The notes under the pieces were generated by a model that was not told the origin of the DNA, did no database searches, and worked only from the letters and a program-made list of their open reading frames with translations. Shown here in pieces: positions 1 to 11,800 of a stretch of DNA of 64,000 nucleotides. The position numbers and the translations under genes are program-made. How positions within the stretch are numbered: the stretch's first letter is position 1; each line of letters starts with the position of its first letter. Origin of the DNA: Membranipora membranacea (lineage: Eukaryota; Bryozoa; Gymnolaemata; Cheilostomatida; Membraniporidae); contig OU612068.1 in NCBI GenBank assembly GCA_914767715.1, positions 28,830,001-28,894,000 on the forward strand, read 5' to 3'.

Positions 1-368
1 CCGTATACAGAGAGTTTAGATGACACTTTTTACTGTAAAAACCCCTGGTTTCAGCAATTTCCGTATCTGGAAAACAAAAATTTACATTATTATAGAAATA
101 ATTAACTGAAAAGCTGTATTTCTATTAAAATTCAAACTTCTGTCCGTAGCAGCAAGCTATGGCCTTCATGTAATGTAGCGTTGTAGTTTCTGATAGGCTG
201 TCAGTAGTAATTGTGAAGCGAGGTCTTAGAAAGAGCATTGTTTACCAAATTAAAAAGGAGATAATGGGCTGTGCCAAAGTTATTTTGGCATTTCTAGTAT
301 GCTACTAGGGACGGAGAATAATCTGATAAGGGAAAACACAAATAAGTTGCTTATTTTCGTTTTTGTAG

Positions 369-424
369 TATGAGAGATCGACATCTTCAGACAGTAAAGA
401 ACAGGATTTTATTCTGTCAACAAA
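369..424 (+). other. Possible short exon of the left-hand gene
   Basis: A 56-nt segment lies between a pyrimidine-rich acceptor (TTTTTGTAG) and a strong donor (AAA|GTAAGT). It is open in two of three frames. Its splice phase does not match the exon at 1306 without an intermediate exon, so it is only a candidate. Confidence 0.25.
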
Positions 425-1305
425 GTAAGTCCCCTCAACGTTACCTTACCTGCCACAACCTTACCTCAGCTGCTACAACCTTACCTAACCCAACATTCAC
501 TAGGTGAAAAAGTGCTTAGTAGATCTCAGGGCTCGGACTATATTTTTCTATATCAGGTTCCCACAACTTTGTGGTCATTCCCTGATTGTGCTTTTTTTTG
601 CGGTGTAGTTTCTCATATTTGGTCAGCTCAAAGTAGGTTAGATTGAAGAAGATGATATATAGGACTATTATAACATGTTCAGCAGTTAGATGATTTTATG
701 ATCATGATTTTGTTCTAGACCAAAGTTATGTTACATACTGGAGACTACAATGTATGTGATGATGTCACAAGTTGGCCTGTTTCTTCGATCTACCAATTAC
801 AATGCACATGATATGACAAGGATAAAAAGGGAAATAAGCTCAGAAATGGTAAGTATGAGGCCTTCTGATTGATACAAATAGGAAACCTTCAACATGCCTG
901 CTGCATATTTCTGTCTGCCTAGCATTGCAGGTAACCAAGTAACTGAGATGAACGGAGAGAGCAAATTAAAAAAATATACTAACAACCCTGATATTACTGA
1001 GTAGGCATCTCACTGTATCAAATCATTTATTGAAAATAAGCAGCTATATATCATCATGTCAACAAATAATGGATTCAAATTATTATTGTGAGATTTAACA
1101 TACATATATAATATTACGCCATGTCAGTCAATCAACCAGTCAGGGGTAAAAGCAATTAAACAATCTGGTGCTTATATAATCTGTGTCAATAATAATTAAG
1201 GATTTATATATTTATGGGGACATGAAAATATAGAGATATTATATATAATAGAATTTTTCCAAAACCCAACTTTGTTTATACTATTTATTCAATCACTTAT
1301 TTTAG

Positions 1306-1524
1306 AATATCTGCCTCACTGGCATCGATCGATATAATCGAAGGAAAAATCCAGATAGTCCCTTGGCAAGAGGTTCAGTTACACCAGCTGCTAATCGAGT
1401 AGGACCAATGTTTTCCACATCTGCAATGTCTAGAAGTATGAGCAGTCCTGGTTCGACAGCAAATCTACCAGAAGTTGGACTATTTAACCTGGCTGAACAA
1501 TTTGTGAAACGAGTTCTGAAATGA
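1306..1524 (+). CDS. Last coding exon of an unrecognised gene (5' part not resolved)
   Basis: After a good acceptor (TTATTTTAG, ending at 1305) an open frame gives 72 residues and stops at TGA 1522-1524. The product is rich in Ser, Pro and Arg in its first half and ends in an amphipathic stretch, LFNLAEQFVKRVLK. Composition and acceptor suggest a genuine C-terminal exon of a plus-strand gene running in from the left. A possible upstream exon is 369-424, between TTTTTGTAG and GTAAGTCC; it is open in two frames, but neither joins this exon in phase directly, so at least one exon is missing. A polyadenylation signal AATAAA lies at 1939-1944. I do not recognise the family and assign no function. 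Confidence 0.4.
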   Translation, partial: NICLTGIDRYNRRKNPDSPLARGSVTPAANRVGPMFSTSAMSRSMSSPGSTANLPEVGLFNLAEQFVKRVLK

Positions 1525-1938
1525 TTGCACGATGGACAGATTTTACATAAATGTTTGGAGACCTTGAAAATGAATAGCAATAATTTTAAAGTCATATATT
1601 TTGACATTAGAACATAATGTATCCTGGTATCAGAGTCAGCCTCTTAGCTGAGATATAAATATGCAGAACATATATTACCTATTCACTACCAATTAATATA
1701 GACACTTTCCCTGCCAGCTAGTAAAGATGTGAACCTTCACAAACACTGACCGCTACCATAGAATGTATGTACAAAGCAGACACAATAATATGGCATTTCA
1801 CATTGGTTCAGTATTGATTATAAATATACTTATTGACACATAAGGACACTTGAATCTTATATCAGTTAAGGTTTGTATATACTGTAGTAAGGTACATGGT
1901 AAGCCATATAGTGACTTAAATGAAAGTTTATTATACAC

Positions 1939-1944
1939 AATAAA
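1939..1944 (+). promoter_or_regulatory. Candidate polyadenylation signal of the left-hand gene
   Basis: AATAAA about 415 nt past the stop codon at 1524 and in the same orientation. Position and motif only. Confidence 0.3.
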
Positions 1945-2344
1945 TTTATATCACAACCCAACAGTGCTGATACACAAGTTCTAGCCAATCTAAATATACA
2001 TGTACTTAGGAAATCAGTTGATAAACAGCAAAAATGCTAAGGCTACCATGTTATATAATGTGACGCTACAAGCAACAAATTCACTGTAAGTGTAGAAGTA
2101 AATTATTGTTAACTCTTAATGACAAATATATTCATCAGTCTCGCACTACTCCTAATACGTGATGCTGCACCATAACATAACATCTCTCAGCAAACAGTGG
2201 AATTCACTTCTTCCCATTGGTGAAAGGGAGATAAAACCTAGAAAATAAAAGAATGCTATTAATAGCAAAGTTAATTTCTAATACACCTACCCTCTCTCTG
2301 TTGCACAATGTTATTAGATATAAGGACACTGTTGATGCATATTG

Positions 2345-2530
2345 AGATCTCATCTAAAGACCCTGCTGAGTGTCATATTGCTCCGTTTGTTCCATAGATC
2401 CTGGACATAGGCAGCTGCTGGCTCTGTACATGATATCCTTCTCTTCTGTTGTCCACCTCCGCAACCCACTGAACAAACTCCCAGAAGTTCCACAAACCCA
2501 AGCCTCGTCAACTGAAACAACAACATTTGA
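2345..2530 (-). pseudogene. Decayed thrombospondin type-1 repeat fragment
   Basis: Read on the minus strand, one frame gives CSVGCGGGQQKRRISC, the core of a thrombospondin type-1 repeat (CSxxCGGGxQxRxRxC). The tryptophan-rich start expected before it appears only in a different frame (LWNFWEF), so a frameshift separates the two halves. No donor or neighbouring repeat was found. It is most likely a relic of an extracellular TSP1 gene or a captured exon. A real exon with unusual sequence before the Cys core cannot be excluded, since an acceptor-like TTTCAG precedes it. Confidence 0.4.
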
Positions 2531-2629
2531 GCAGATAGCTTCCTTATCATGGTCTGTATGTGCAACGGAAGTAGTATATGAATGAGTAAAATGACAGAGA
2601 GGCCAAGGTGGCATTTTAATCAAATTAGA

Positions 2630-4040
2630 TTATAGGTGTGGCAAAGAAATTACATGGCAAACTGGGTCATCTTTATATCATAAAGAATATATTTTTGTAT
2701 ACCAACTTTTGCCGTAATTTATTTGGCACATTGTAGAAAACATCTGTCCAGGATGATATTGTCTGCCAAATAAAATAGTGTATAAACATACTAAACAAAC
2801 TTATAAATAAAACAATCCTTGGATTATACATTGGGATGCCGAAACGGGCTTGTGACTTAATATCACAGAAATCATTGTCTTCTGATATGCTGTTACCTAG
2901 GATACTACTGTGCTATGCCGTCACCTATTCGCGCTGACTCTTCCCTGGACACATGAGGTGATCATTACATGCTCTTGTCTCATTAGATACACCATGACAG
3001 GTTTTACGGCCATGACTTGGAGCTGGTAAATCACAGGCTCTGCTTCTGGTTTGTAAAGCTCTTACACGACTAGAGCGGCACAATGACCATTCCATCCATA
3101 CGCTCCAGCCTCCATTTACTGCTCAGATACAAATGTACTCAACTTTGTCATCTATAGGCTGAACGATGTTTGAACAAAATTAAAGAGATAGTTCGTTTCA
3201 TTCAGTTGATGAAGCTTGATGAGCAACTTGTAGCTCTAAGTGTACCGTAGGAAAGTTGACGTGCACAAAAAACACATACCAACCCACCATCTGATACTCC
3301 GATACTGTAATGTAGTGAAGGTGAGGAGGTGTGTGCAGCTTTATTGAGTGGGGCTAAACGATAGCCTTTTTTCTGTTACCTGCAAGCGAGGGGTTTGGCG
3401 TGATCAATTTGAGGCCTAACCCAAATAATACAGTGCTTGATTTCTGACTATATGGTGAATTATGCATATTGTACTCTTATGCTTAATTGCCAAAAAAACC
3501 ACACCTTAGGTAAGTTATGAATGTCAGGCTTGGGCTATGTTTGTGTGGTTACCACGTAGTACTCTAGCACCTAGGTACCCTGTACCAATTTAATAAGGAT
3601 ATGGAAAGACAAAATGAATCAAATTTGCAAGCATTTTATGGGAATCTTAAAACGGGGGATAACTTGTGGAAAATGATGAGAAGGTTTGTCATGTTCTTGT
3701 TTCTCTAGGTAACTCAATATATGAGCTATATATGAGCTATATTGTTGTAAGTTAGTATGCATAATAGGTATTATTTATCAACAGAAAAATTTGAAAGGTT
3801 TTTGATCCAACACTTAAAATCTGTTACTAATCAACGGTTAAAATTGATGCATTATTCTCATTATACAGATTATGAGGCGGCATCAACATTACTACACCAC
3901 CGGGAAAGGATATATATTATCTTTACTCCGTGAATATATATTATTCTAAGACAAAATATTTGTTGAACTCATATTGTAACATTAGCTAATTTGAGTGGAT
4001 ATAATCCATCTCTCATATAGAGTATAGAAGTGGCATTTGA
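2630..4040. other. Intergenic, no gene seen
   Basis: AT-rich sequence without a convincing open frame or splice pair. A small direct repeat of TATATGAGCTATA lies near 3719-3745. Nothing else can be supported. Confidence 0.4.
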
Positions 4041-4061
4041 GCAGGAGGTCTGTTATGATTT

Positions 4062-4235
4062 ATGTGTTTCCGGATATCCTCCAAATCTTATGAATGCTTT
4101 CAAATTTACATACTCTCCACCAATGAAGAGGGAGTTCAGTTCATTGTCTCCACAGTAGAAGGAATTTTCTTTTTCACAATTTTGTCAAATCGAGGGTCCA
4201 TAAAGGCCGTGCATCCAAGCACATACTTCATCTCG
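4062..4235 (-). pseudogene. hAT-family transposase C-terminal relic
   Basis: On the minus strand, 4231 to 4136 reads MKYVLGCTAFMDPRFDKI and on to a stop. The MDPRF string matches the conserved (A)LDPRFK motif of hAT transposases before the dimerisation domain. Just beyond, in a shifted frame, comes LPLHWWRVCKFESIHKIW, which matches the hAT dimerisation motif PLxWWxxxxxxFxxL. The stop and frameshift make this a dead fragment. The DDE core and zinc finger were not found upstream on this strand. Confidence 0.55.
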
Positions 4236-4785
4236 TTAGCAAATCAAACAGACATACACGATCACTTCGTAGCAACTGTGCAATAATTAAACCCTCATTT
4301 AGATCAAACCTAGGCAAATCAGCCTTTTTAAATATTTTTCATACATTTGAAACTAAATCAACCAAGCCTCATGAATCATTATCATTTAATCCTACCTAAT
4401 GTTGTTAACTTGTATTTTTGTTTGCCACTCTCTGTTTCTTCTTTTCTTTTTTCATCTTATTCATGCAATTTATGATACCATGCTTTCATTATCCTACACA
4501 CTATATAGTGATACACTTGAAATGGTGCACTTTGGGGTGTACACTAACAACTAGTTTATGGCAGATGCTCAATTCATATAAATATACAACTCACCGAATT
4601 ACACTATTCTACCTCTGAATCGACAACCATCAAAGTAATTTAATCCTGATCGACTTGTCCTGTTACGGTGATATCGAACCTAGAGATAGACAAAAACATG
4701 GGTGAGAGACAATGTCATGATAGAAAACATATACAAATATAAACAGAACAAGATATTAACTTGCAAGCACAATCACGCAATCATG

Positions 4786-4876
4786 TTGTTGTTGTTTGTT
4801 GTTGTTTGTTGTTGTTTGTTGTTGTTTGTTGTTGTTTGTTGTTGTTTGTTGTTGTTTGTTGTTGTTTGTTGTTGAT
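4786..4876. repeat. Microsatellite with a 10-bp unit, GTTGTTTGTT
   Basis: About nine perfect or near-perfect copies of GTTGTTTGTT in tandem, degenerating at the right end. Reading it on the minus strand makes an artificial Asn/Gln/Thr-rich open frame. Confidence 0.9.
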
Positions 4877-5144
4877 TGTTGTTGTTTTTGTTGTTATTTT
4901 CTGGTGGTTTTATAATACTATCTAATACTGAATATGTGGCTAGATATCTGGGTCCTGCTGCCACATATTTCAGCTCCAATTAATATTTTTGTTGTGCTCA
5001 GCTCTCTCGGTGGATCAAGAGTCCTCGAGCTAAACTCTTTACTTGCTATTAATACCTCACTCACTCTCCCTAATCATCCATGTTCATTCATGTATGAACT
5101 AGGGCTTCTCATTCATACTGTTAAACTTATTTGTGATACTTTGT

Positions 5145-5178
5145 AGTTGTCTTCTCTTGAACACGAGAAGGCAACTAG
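5145..5178. repeat. Imperfect hairpin of the AGTTGTC type
   Basis: AGTTGTCTTCTC and GAGAAGGCAACT form an inverted repeat with one mismatch around an 8-nt loop. Similar hairpins occur at 29586-29620 and 58732-58765. Confidence 0.5.
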
Positions 5179-5280
5179 CAAATGTAATACATAAAATTCC
5201 TCATACTCACAATCTCTACTAGGATTCACATTACGCGTAACCACATTCATCTAAACTCGTTCACAACAATAGTATGTAAC

Positions 5281-5291
5281 CATTCTCCCTG
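5281..5291. mobile_element. Mini-palindrome insertion, copy 1 (11 bp, half unit)
   Basis: CATTCTCCCTG lies between two perfect copies of ATGTAAC (5274-5280 and 5292-5298). The insert is one terminal C plus the right half of the family palindrome, so the left half is nearly gone. The 7-bp direct repeat is read as a target-site duplication. Confidence 0.65.
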
Positions 5292-5804
5292 ATGTAACAC
5301 CCTACCACTTATATCTTTTTATTCAAGTCATTTTTTGTATCTATGTTAATGTGTATGAGGTCAACAAGTTATTTTTAATTTGCTTTAATTATAAACTTTT
5401 AGAAAACCTCAATAAATAAATAAATAAATAAAAATTAACACTGTGGCGGGAGGTCTGAGTTATCCCACCCAAACAAGGAGGTAGGCAACTCCTACTTGTT
5501 TACATGATATTGTACCAATCAGGAGGCCCAGAATTTTCTCATTGGTGAGTCAGAGTCACATGACTTATCTTTTACAAGTTAAACCAATCAAAATGGCTTT
5601 CTTATTATCATTTGGGAATTCCGGTTACATTTGCGACAGTATTACCCTTTTTGGCAGATGTTAAACACCACAAAATTTAAAAACCTGAATTGTGTTATTT
5701 GTAGAAATTGGCTGAAAATTGCATAAATACCTACCAAGGAAAGCATAGTTACACCACATAAAAATTCAGAGAGGAAGACATCCATGTAAAACATCTCTAT
5801 GACT

Positions 5805-8800
5805 ATGGCTGACTCAATGCAGATGATTGTTGTCTTAGTTTCAGAGGGTAAGAACAGTGAACAACAAAATATATGTATTGGATCAATTATTAATAATTTA
5901 ATTAAATGGTATAAATTCCAAATACAGTAACAATGCAATGTGTGTTCTTTGCGTCAACTGACACCAAGTTAGCCTGTCTTGGCAATCTTTCACAAGACAG
6001 GGTATCACTATCATGGGCTCAAAGGCAGGCCTCAATTATTAGACAAGGATTAAGTTAACAACAAGCATCATTTTTCCAGTATTATAATATTATTATATTA
6101 ATATATTATTATACCATCCAATCGTCATCATCATGGCAGGGCAATTGGGCCCAGAACATGTACCATTATTTGACCAATCCATCAGAAATAAGGAAGTACG
6201 TCAATGACTAGGCTATGATATTAGTTATTATGTACTGCGCTTCTTTCACTACGGACTGTAGATAGATTTAACACGGTTAGTATGTGCTTTTGCCACAGGG
6301 CGAAGTTTTCCTAGACGTAAATCATATGAGCTGGTGTTTGAGGCAAGATTTGATGGTGAACTCTTAACTACTGATGGAGTTACACATTCAGAGAATCCGG
6401 AGATAACTCAGGAGCTGGCATGGCAAATCAGTAAGAAGAGCCTACAACAGCACAAGCTGCAGAGAACTCCTATCAAGATACTATGTTACGCTGTGGATAC
6501 TCGGTCATCAGTTAAAGAACAGATTGGTTATATTATACTCGACCTCAGATCCGCTCCTGAGAAACCGGTAGGGCCTACTATTATATATATATATATATAT
6601 ATTCCATATTTATTCTGGAGCGGATAAAGTTATCCTGAAACAATATAATGTTTGAATTGTCATGAAGGCCTATTATGATACTCTGCTCCCTTCATATGAG
6701 CAGGATAGGCCTATTGTGTTAATAGCATTCAGATAAGAGGAAAAGGAGATATGAAGTTGAGAAGTGAGTCACATTATTGTCCATGTTTTTCATACATTAT
6801 TATTTACCAGAAACTCTTTTTTTTTCTCTGTAGGTGAAGAAATGGTACCAAGTCTTGAATACAAAGTACAAAAAGTCCAAGCCTCATCTGAAGGTAGCAC
6901 TCTACCTGGAGCCTCTTAGTGATCCAGCATGGAACGATCAGATGTCTAAAATTAGTGACAGAAGTAAGTAATTACTGTGACTAACTCTACTGGTACACAT
7001 TACAATGTCACTGAGGAGTCCTTGTTAGTCATGCTCTCTGATCAGAGTTACTGAACTCACTCACCATCACAATATATATGATATGCCAGATATTTTGGCT
7101 ATCCTTAGTCCACGCGAGTCAAATATTCTAAAGTTGCTGCATAAGCGCTGCATTTTCTTAGTCTCGCCTTACACACATTCATCATGTCCAGTAACACCTA
7201 GCGATGATCCTGTTTTTGTCTGTAATTGGTGCAGGTAGAGGTAATGATGTATCTCTCATAGATATATCTCAGCTAAAACCAGAACTAAACGATACAGACG
7301 GAGTATTTCAGCTGGGACCTGTAGACAGGTGTAAAGATATATATGTCATGTCTGTCACTGTGGCGTTCGCTTCTAATCTAACCAGTGTAAGTTTGATCCT
7401 GTTATTTGAAGCCTGTCTCTAGACAGCCTTTCAATGTTGTCACGTCGTAATTTCTCTTCTCATGTTTTGCATATCAAGGGATATAACTCTAAACTACTAG
7501 CGAGACTGTACAAAATCGATGAATTGGAAATGTGCTTCAAACAATGAGATCTCCAGTAACATTCGCATAGAGTTGAGTATATTATTTATGATTCTCAGTT
7601 GTCGATTATTGAGTCAGTCTTTAGAATGCCATCTTACTGGTGTGTGATTATAATACTATATATTTTGTATTATACATTTCTTTTAGCTCCTGCCAAATAG
7701 TAACCGCAATATAACGATAGATAACGAAGGATTTTACTTCTTCTACACATTACTGAACAATGAGGTGATCACTGAGAAGTTTTTAGATATATTAGATCCT
7801 AATCTGACAGCTGAGAGAGTATCCATCAGAATAAGTACAAGTTTATCTGTACTCAGGCATTATCTAACAACTCTACCAGCCCTACAGGTAAAGATTTTAT
7901 AACGTACATGTTTATATCTGCTTGTGCTAATCAGACAAACTCATCATTAGATTACTATATTGTGGGGAGGATCAATACTGTATGTTGGCAAATGAAAAGT
8001 AATTTCCATGCACGATCCGCTTTCATACGTCGATCGGTGATGTATTTTATAGATAAATGGCGACCCTCCACCAAACCAAGTCATCACAAAATTGATATGT
8101 GATGCGTTTGTATATTGTTTATTTTAGGTACACTTGTGTACAGGGAATACATCATTAGGTCACGCTGAGATCAGTCTTAGCTCACTCCTAACACAAGTGG
8201 ATGAGCTGATTAACCCGTCTCTAATGGAGGGCGCTTTTCAGGTAATTCTACCATTATATCTAGTGATCTGTGATATAGTCATCTTGTTTCAGCACCTGTG
8301 TCTCAGAGGAGGGAACATGGGAACTTTGGCATCCTTTGGAATGCCTCTGAATATTTTCCTACTGTATATTCTAATTTTAAAGTGAATAATATTAACCTCT
8401 CATTCTCTCAATGTAGTAGAATGTTCCTCACTATCAGTCACTGTATATATTATGCTTAGTCTGGAGTGTCTAATTTATCTGCTACTTCACTGACATCACA
8501 AACATCTCCTGGCTCGTTTCACTTTTAATAACCCTATGTTAATAAACTGAGCAGCAACCATAGCTCTGGGTCATCAGCATTATCTGATGGATGACTATTA
8601 CGTACATGTTTTGTGGTTTGCATTCATCAGCTCTTTTTTTCTCTTATTTCAGTTGCACGCACCCGCAAGAGCCAAGATGGATGACCATAGGTCCCCAGCA
8701 GCCAATGAGGAAAAACCTGTGGTGGGTGTGTCCATCAATCTTAGAAGAGAGACTCCGCCCACTGTACAAGCAGCGGCTGTAGATAGTGGGGCGTGTGTGA

Positions 8801-11800
8801 CTGAGCCCAATAAACAAGTCGGCCACTCAGCTGATCCTAAGTCTAATCAAAAGACTGCGGACACTGATGATGATTATAGTAATACATTTGAGACAGAACA
8901 AAGCTCAACACACAGCCCTCCACCAAAAACTCACAAACGAGGTAATAGGTACTCTCTTTTTGTTCATCATGTAGCGAGGCAAACTCTGACATAATGAAGG
9001 CTCTCAACCAAGTTTACCATAACACAGCTACAGAGCTACATATAGATCATGTTTTAGCTCAAAAATGTCAGATTCTGATGTGTTATGTTCAAAAAATGCA
9101 ACAACGGTTGGTCGTTTGAAAACTCTGTCTCCCATTACACATATCTGTTATAAATTTATGTTGTGTACTTATCAGGCATCAAAGGGTAGCCTATGATATA
9201 TATAAGATATTATGACTGAGTCTATTGAGTGCTTGTATTTTAGAGCGATCTGCAGGACAAGATAAGAAAATATTGAGCCCCAATAAAAGAGCAGCCAGTC
9301 CCTCTAGTCTGAGTGTAACAACAGAACATACACAAAACAGCAGTGTACAACCTCATCATTATGAGTTTACTCTACAACTCAAAACTATCTCTAATATCAA
9401 CACAGATCACCATATATCTATATATCTCAGGTACTGTAATAATATTACATGTAAGTGTATGATAGTCTCACCCAACAAAAACTTTGTCCACACTGATAGC
9501 ATTTTTGCTCTAATATCTTGACGAGAGTGAGATGATTAGACATCTGTGGTGTATGACCTACAAAGAAATTCTGAAGTTGGGTGTTGTCATGTAATTTATT
9601 ATCTATCCAGGTACAGATATACAGAGTTTGGAAGTGCTGCGCCCTTCACCACACACCCAGCTATAGAAGTAAGGAGAGATTGTGAATACAAGCTCTCTAA
9701 TTCATTATGTACCATGGATTTCTCTATGTCTATGACTGCGCTGAAGAACACTATATCACAGTGAGTGCACAGTGTCTACTACCCTATTAATTTGGAAGAT
9801 CATTGTTCACATATTGTCACATAGGCCAACAAGGTTGAAGAATCTGCCTGCTTAATTTAATCTGACCAAATAAGTATTTATAATATGCAATAAGGTAGAG
9901 CTGATATATCCATAGAGCTTCCAACTTGTCCAAACTACATATTTTTTTGCCAAAGATGCCTAGCCAATTGGTCAAATCCTAGCTGGCTCATATCCTGCCT
10001 GTTTATATAGTTAAAGGGACAGTGGAAGTCTTTGGCTTAGTAAACTTTGCTATAGGGCTATTTGTACATTGAGAGGGGTATTCGTGCCACATTTCGGTGA
10101 ATGACGTGATAACATATATCACTATAACTAATCGATTAAACAAGAACAGATAACCGTTATGATTGTTGAATCGAGTAACATCATGTCTTTACTCAGGAAG
10201 CCATTTGAAGTTGAACTATGGCAGTATGATACCATGGCTGGTAATAAGCTACTGGGTAGTGCTGTAATACCTCTGGCTGAGTTATTCACATCTAACTACA
10301 CCAATATACAGGTAAATATAATCACTAAGAGTCGACACTGTCAACTCACCGCTTTAAGTCACTGGTTTGAGTCAATACTAAGTAACATACACCCGTAGGG
10401 TGTTGTTGTAAGCGGAATGCCAGTCAAAGTATCTACACCTGTTTCTCACTCAATTCAGTTATTTTTATACTATTGAGGGTTTTTCTCTTGCAAAAGAAGA
10501 TGGGAAGACCTGCTCCCCAGTCTCTGGAACTCTTACTAAAATCATCACCTGAGTGTTCAATACAGACCACCAAGTGTTGTGATTCTGGTTTTGCTGTATA
10601 TACATGATTATGCCGTGGTGATGTTGTATCTTAATTTTCCTTCTTTGTTCAAAGTTACATGGAAAACAAGCTGCTCAGCTGAATAAAACATTATCTGTAC
10701 CAGTCCGGGATAGAGACAGCAGGTAGGGCACTACTCTCATACATTCTGCGCATGCTCAGCTCTGGGTATGAGCTGATCTCTGCAAAATTGAGTCTCGGAA
10801 TTCCGAAGCCATCTGATTGGCTACCTGCTATGGTGACATATTCCCCAAAGCGTGCGGATTTGTTATTAATAGTTATCCTCTCTTGTCAATATTAGCTGAT
10901 TTTGATTGACAGTTCATGCAGGGGATATCCCATTTCCCCTTTCCAAAGTTGCAATCAGAACCCAAACTAAACTCATTGTTCTTGCACATGTGCAAATTCC
11001 AGTCACGCATGATGCATACTTAGCCTTACCTGCTTTGTGGTTATGATAGCCTAGTTTATCAGTGATCTACATGCCCAGTCAGATCACGAGAGTCAGTATG
11101 ACTCTCATATAACATATATGCGTGTGTTTACGTGTGCGTGTGGTTATATGCAGTCAGCCAGTTCACTATGAGCCTATCAGTAATAACTTGTTATGATTAA
11201 TAACTGGTAAGAGTTTAAGTTGTCAATGTAACTCTCTAATTCCACTGTGGCTCGGCTTGATTAAAATGATAACATAAAACATTCACCTTTTGTATTGAGA
11301 GCTGATATAAATCTTTCGAGTTCAAAGGGCCAGACTACTTTACAAGTGTTTTGCATCTATCTCAACAAATGTATGTTAAGTTATGATGAATGCATATATT
11401 GTATGTTGACAGTCACATAGCAGTTCTGACATCACATCTGTCGCTGTCAGACTTCGGTGAAGTGCCAGCTAATCTAGTAGTGGAGAGACAGACTACATCT
11501 CAGTCTAATTCTACTGACCATGTAGTAAGGGGGCCATCATCCCCTCCTGACCACACAGCTGAATACAAAGCTGCTCTTGAGCTAGAATTATGGAAAGATG
11601 CTCAAGAAACACTATTTGAGAAGCAGGTGAGTATATGGTAGATGCAAGATGAAGTTACTGTCATGTGTCTCTCGATTATAAGCAGTATGGTCTGTGAGGA
11701 TACACAAAAGTTATTATGTGTACTTTACATTAACAACAGAATATGTACACGACATGTATCTCGTTAACAGGGGTACCACCATAGACTTAAAAACTATTAT

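Larger units (their letters stand above)
4290..5800. other. Intergenic stretch upstream of CEP120
   Basis: Contains the 10-bp microsatellite, the 11-bp mini-insertion, an AATA run near 5410-5433 and an imperfect hairpin at 5145-5178. No coding region was recognised. The CEP120 promoter should lie in its right part, but no core element stands out. Confidence 0.4.

Noticed and set aside
553-596. Palindromic segment with ATCAGG/CCTGAT and CCACAA/TTGTGG
   Set aside because: Imperfect and without flanking duplication; not separable from chance.
1302-1607. Minus-strand frame of 101 codons
   Set aside because: It overlaps the better supported plus-strand last exon, with no splice sites or motif of its own.
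4773-4979. Asn/Gln/Thr-rich open frame on the minus strand
   Set aside because: It is only the translation of the 10-bp GTTGTTTGTT microsatellite.
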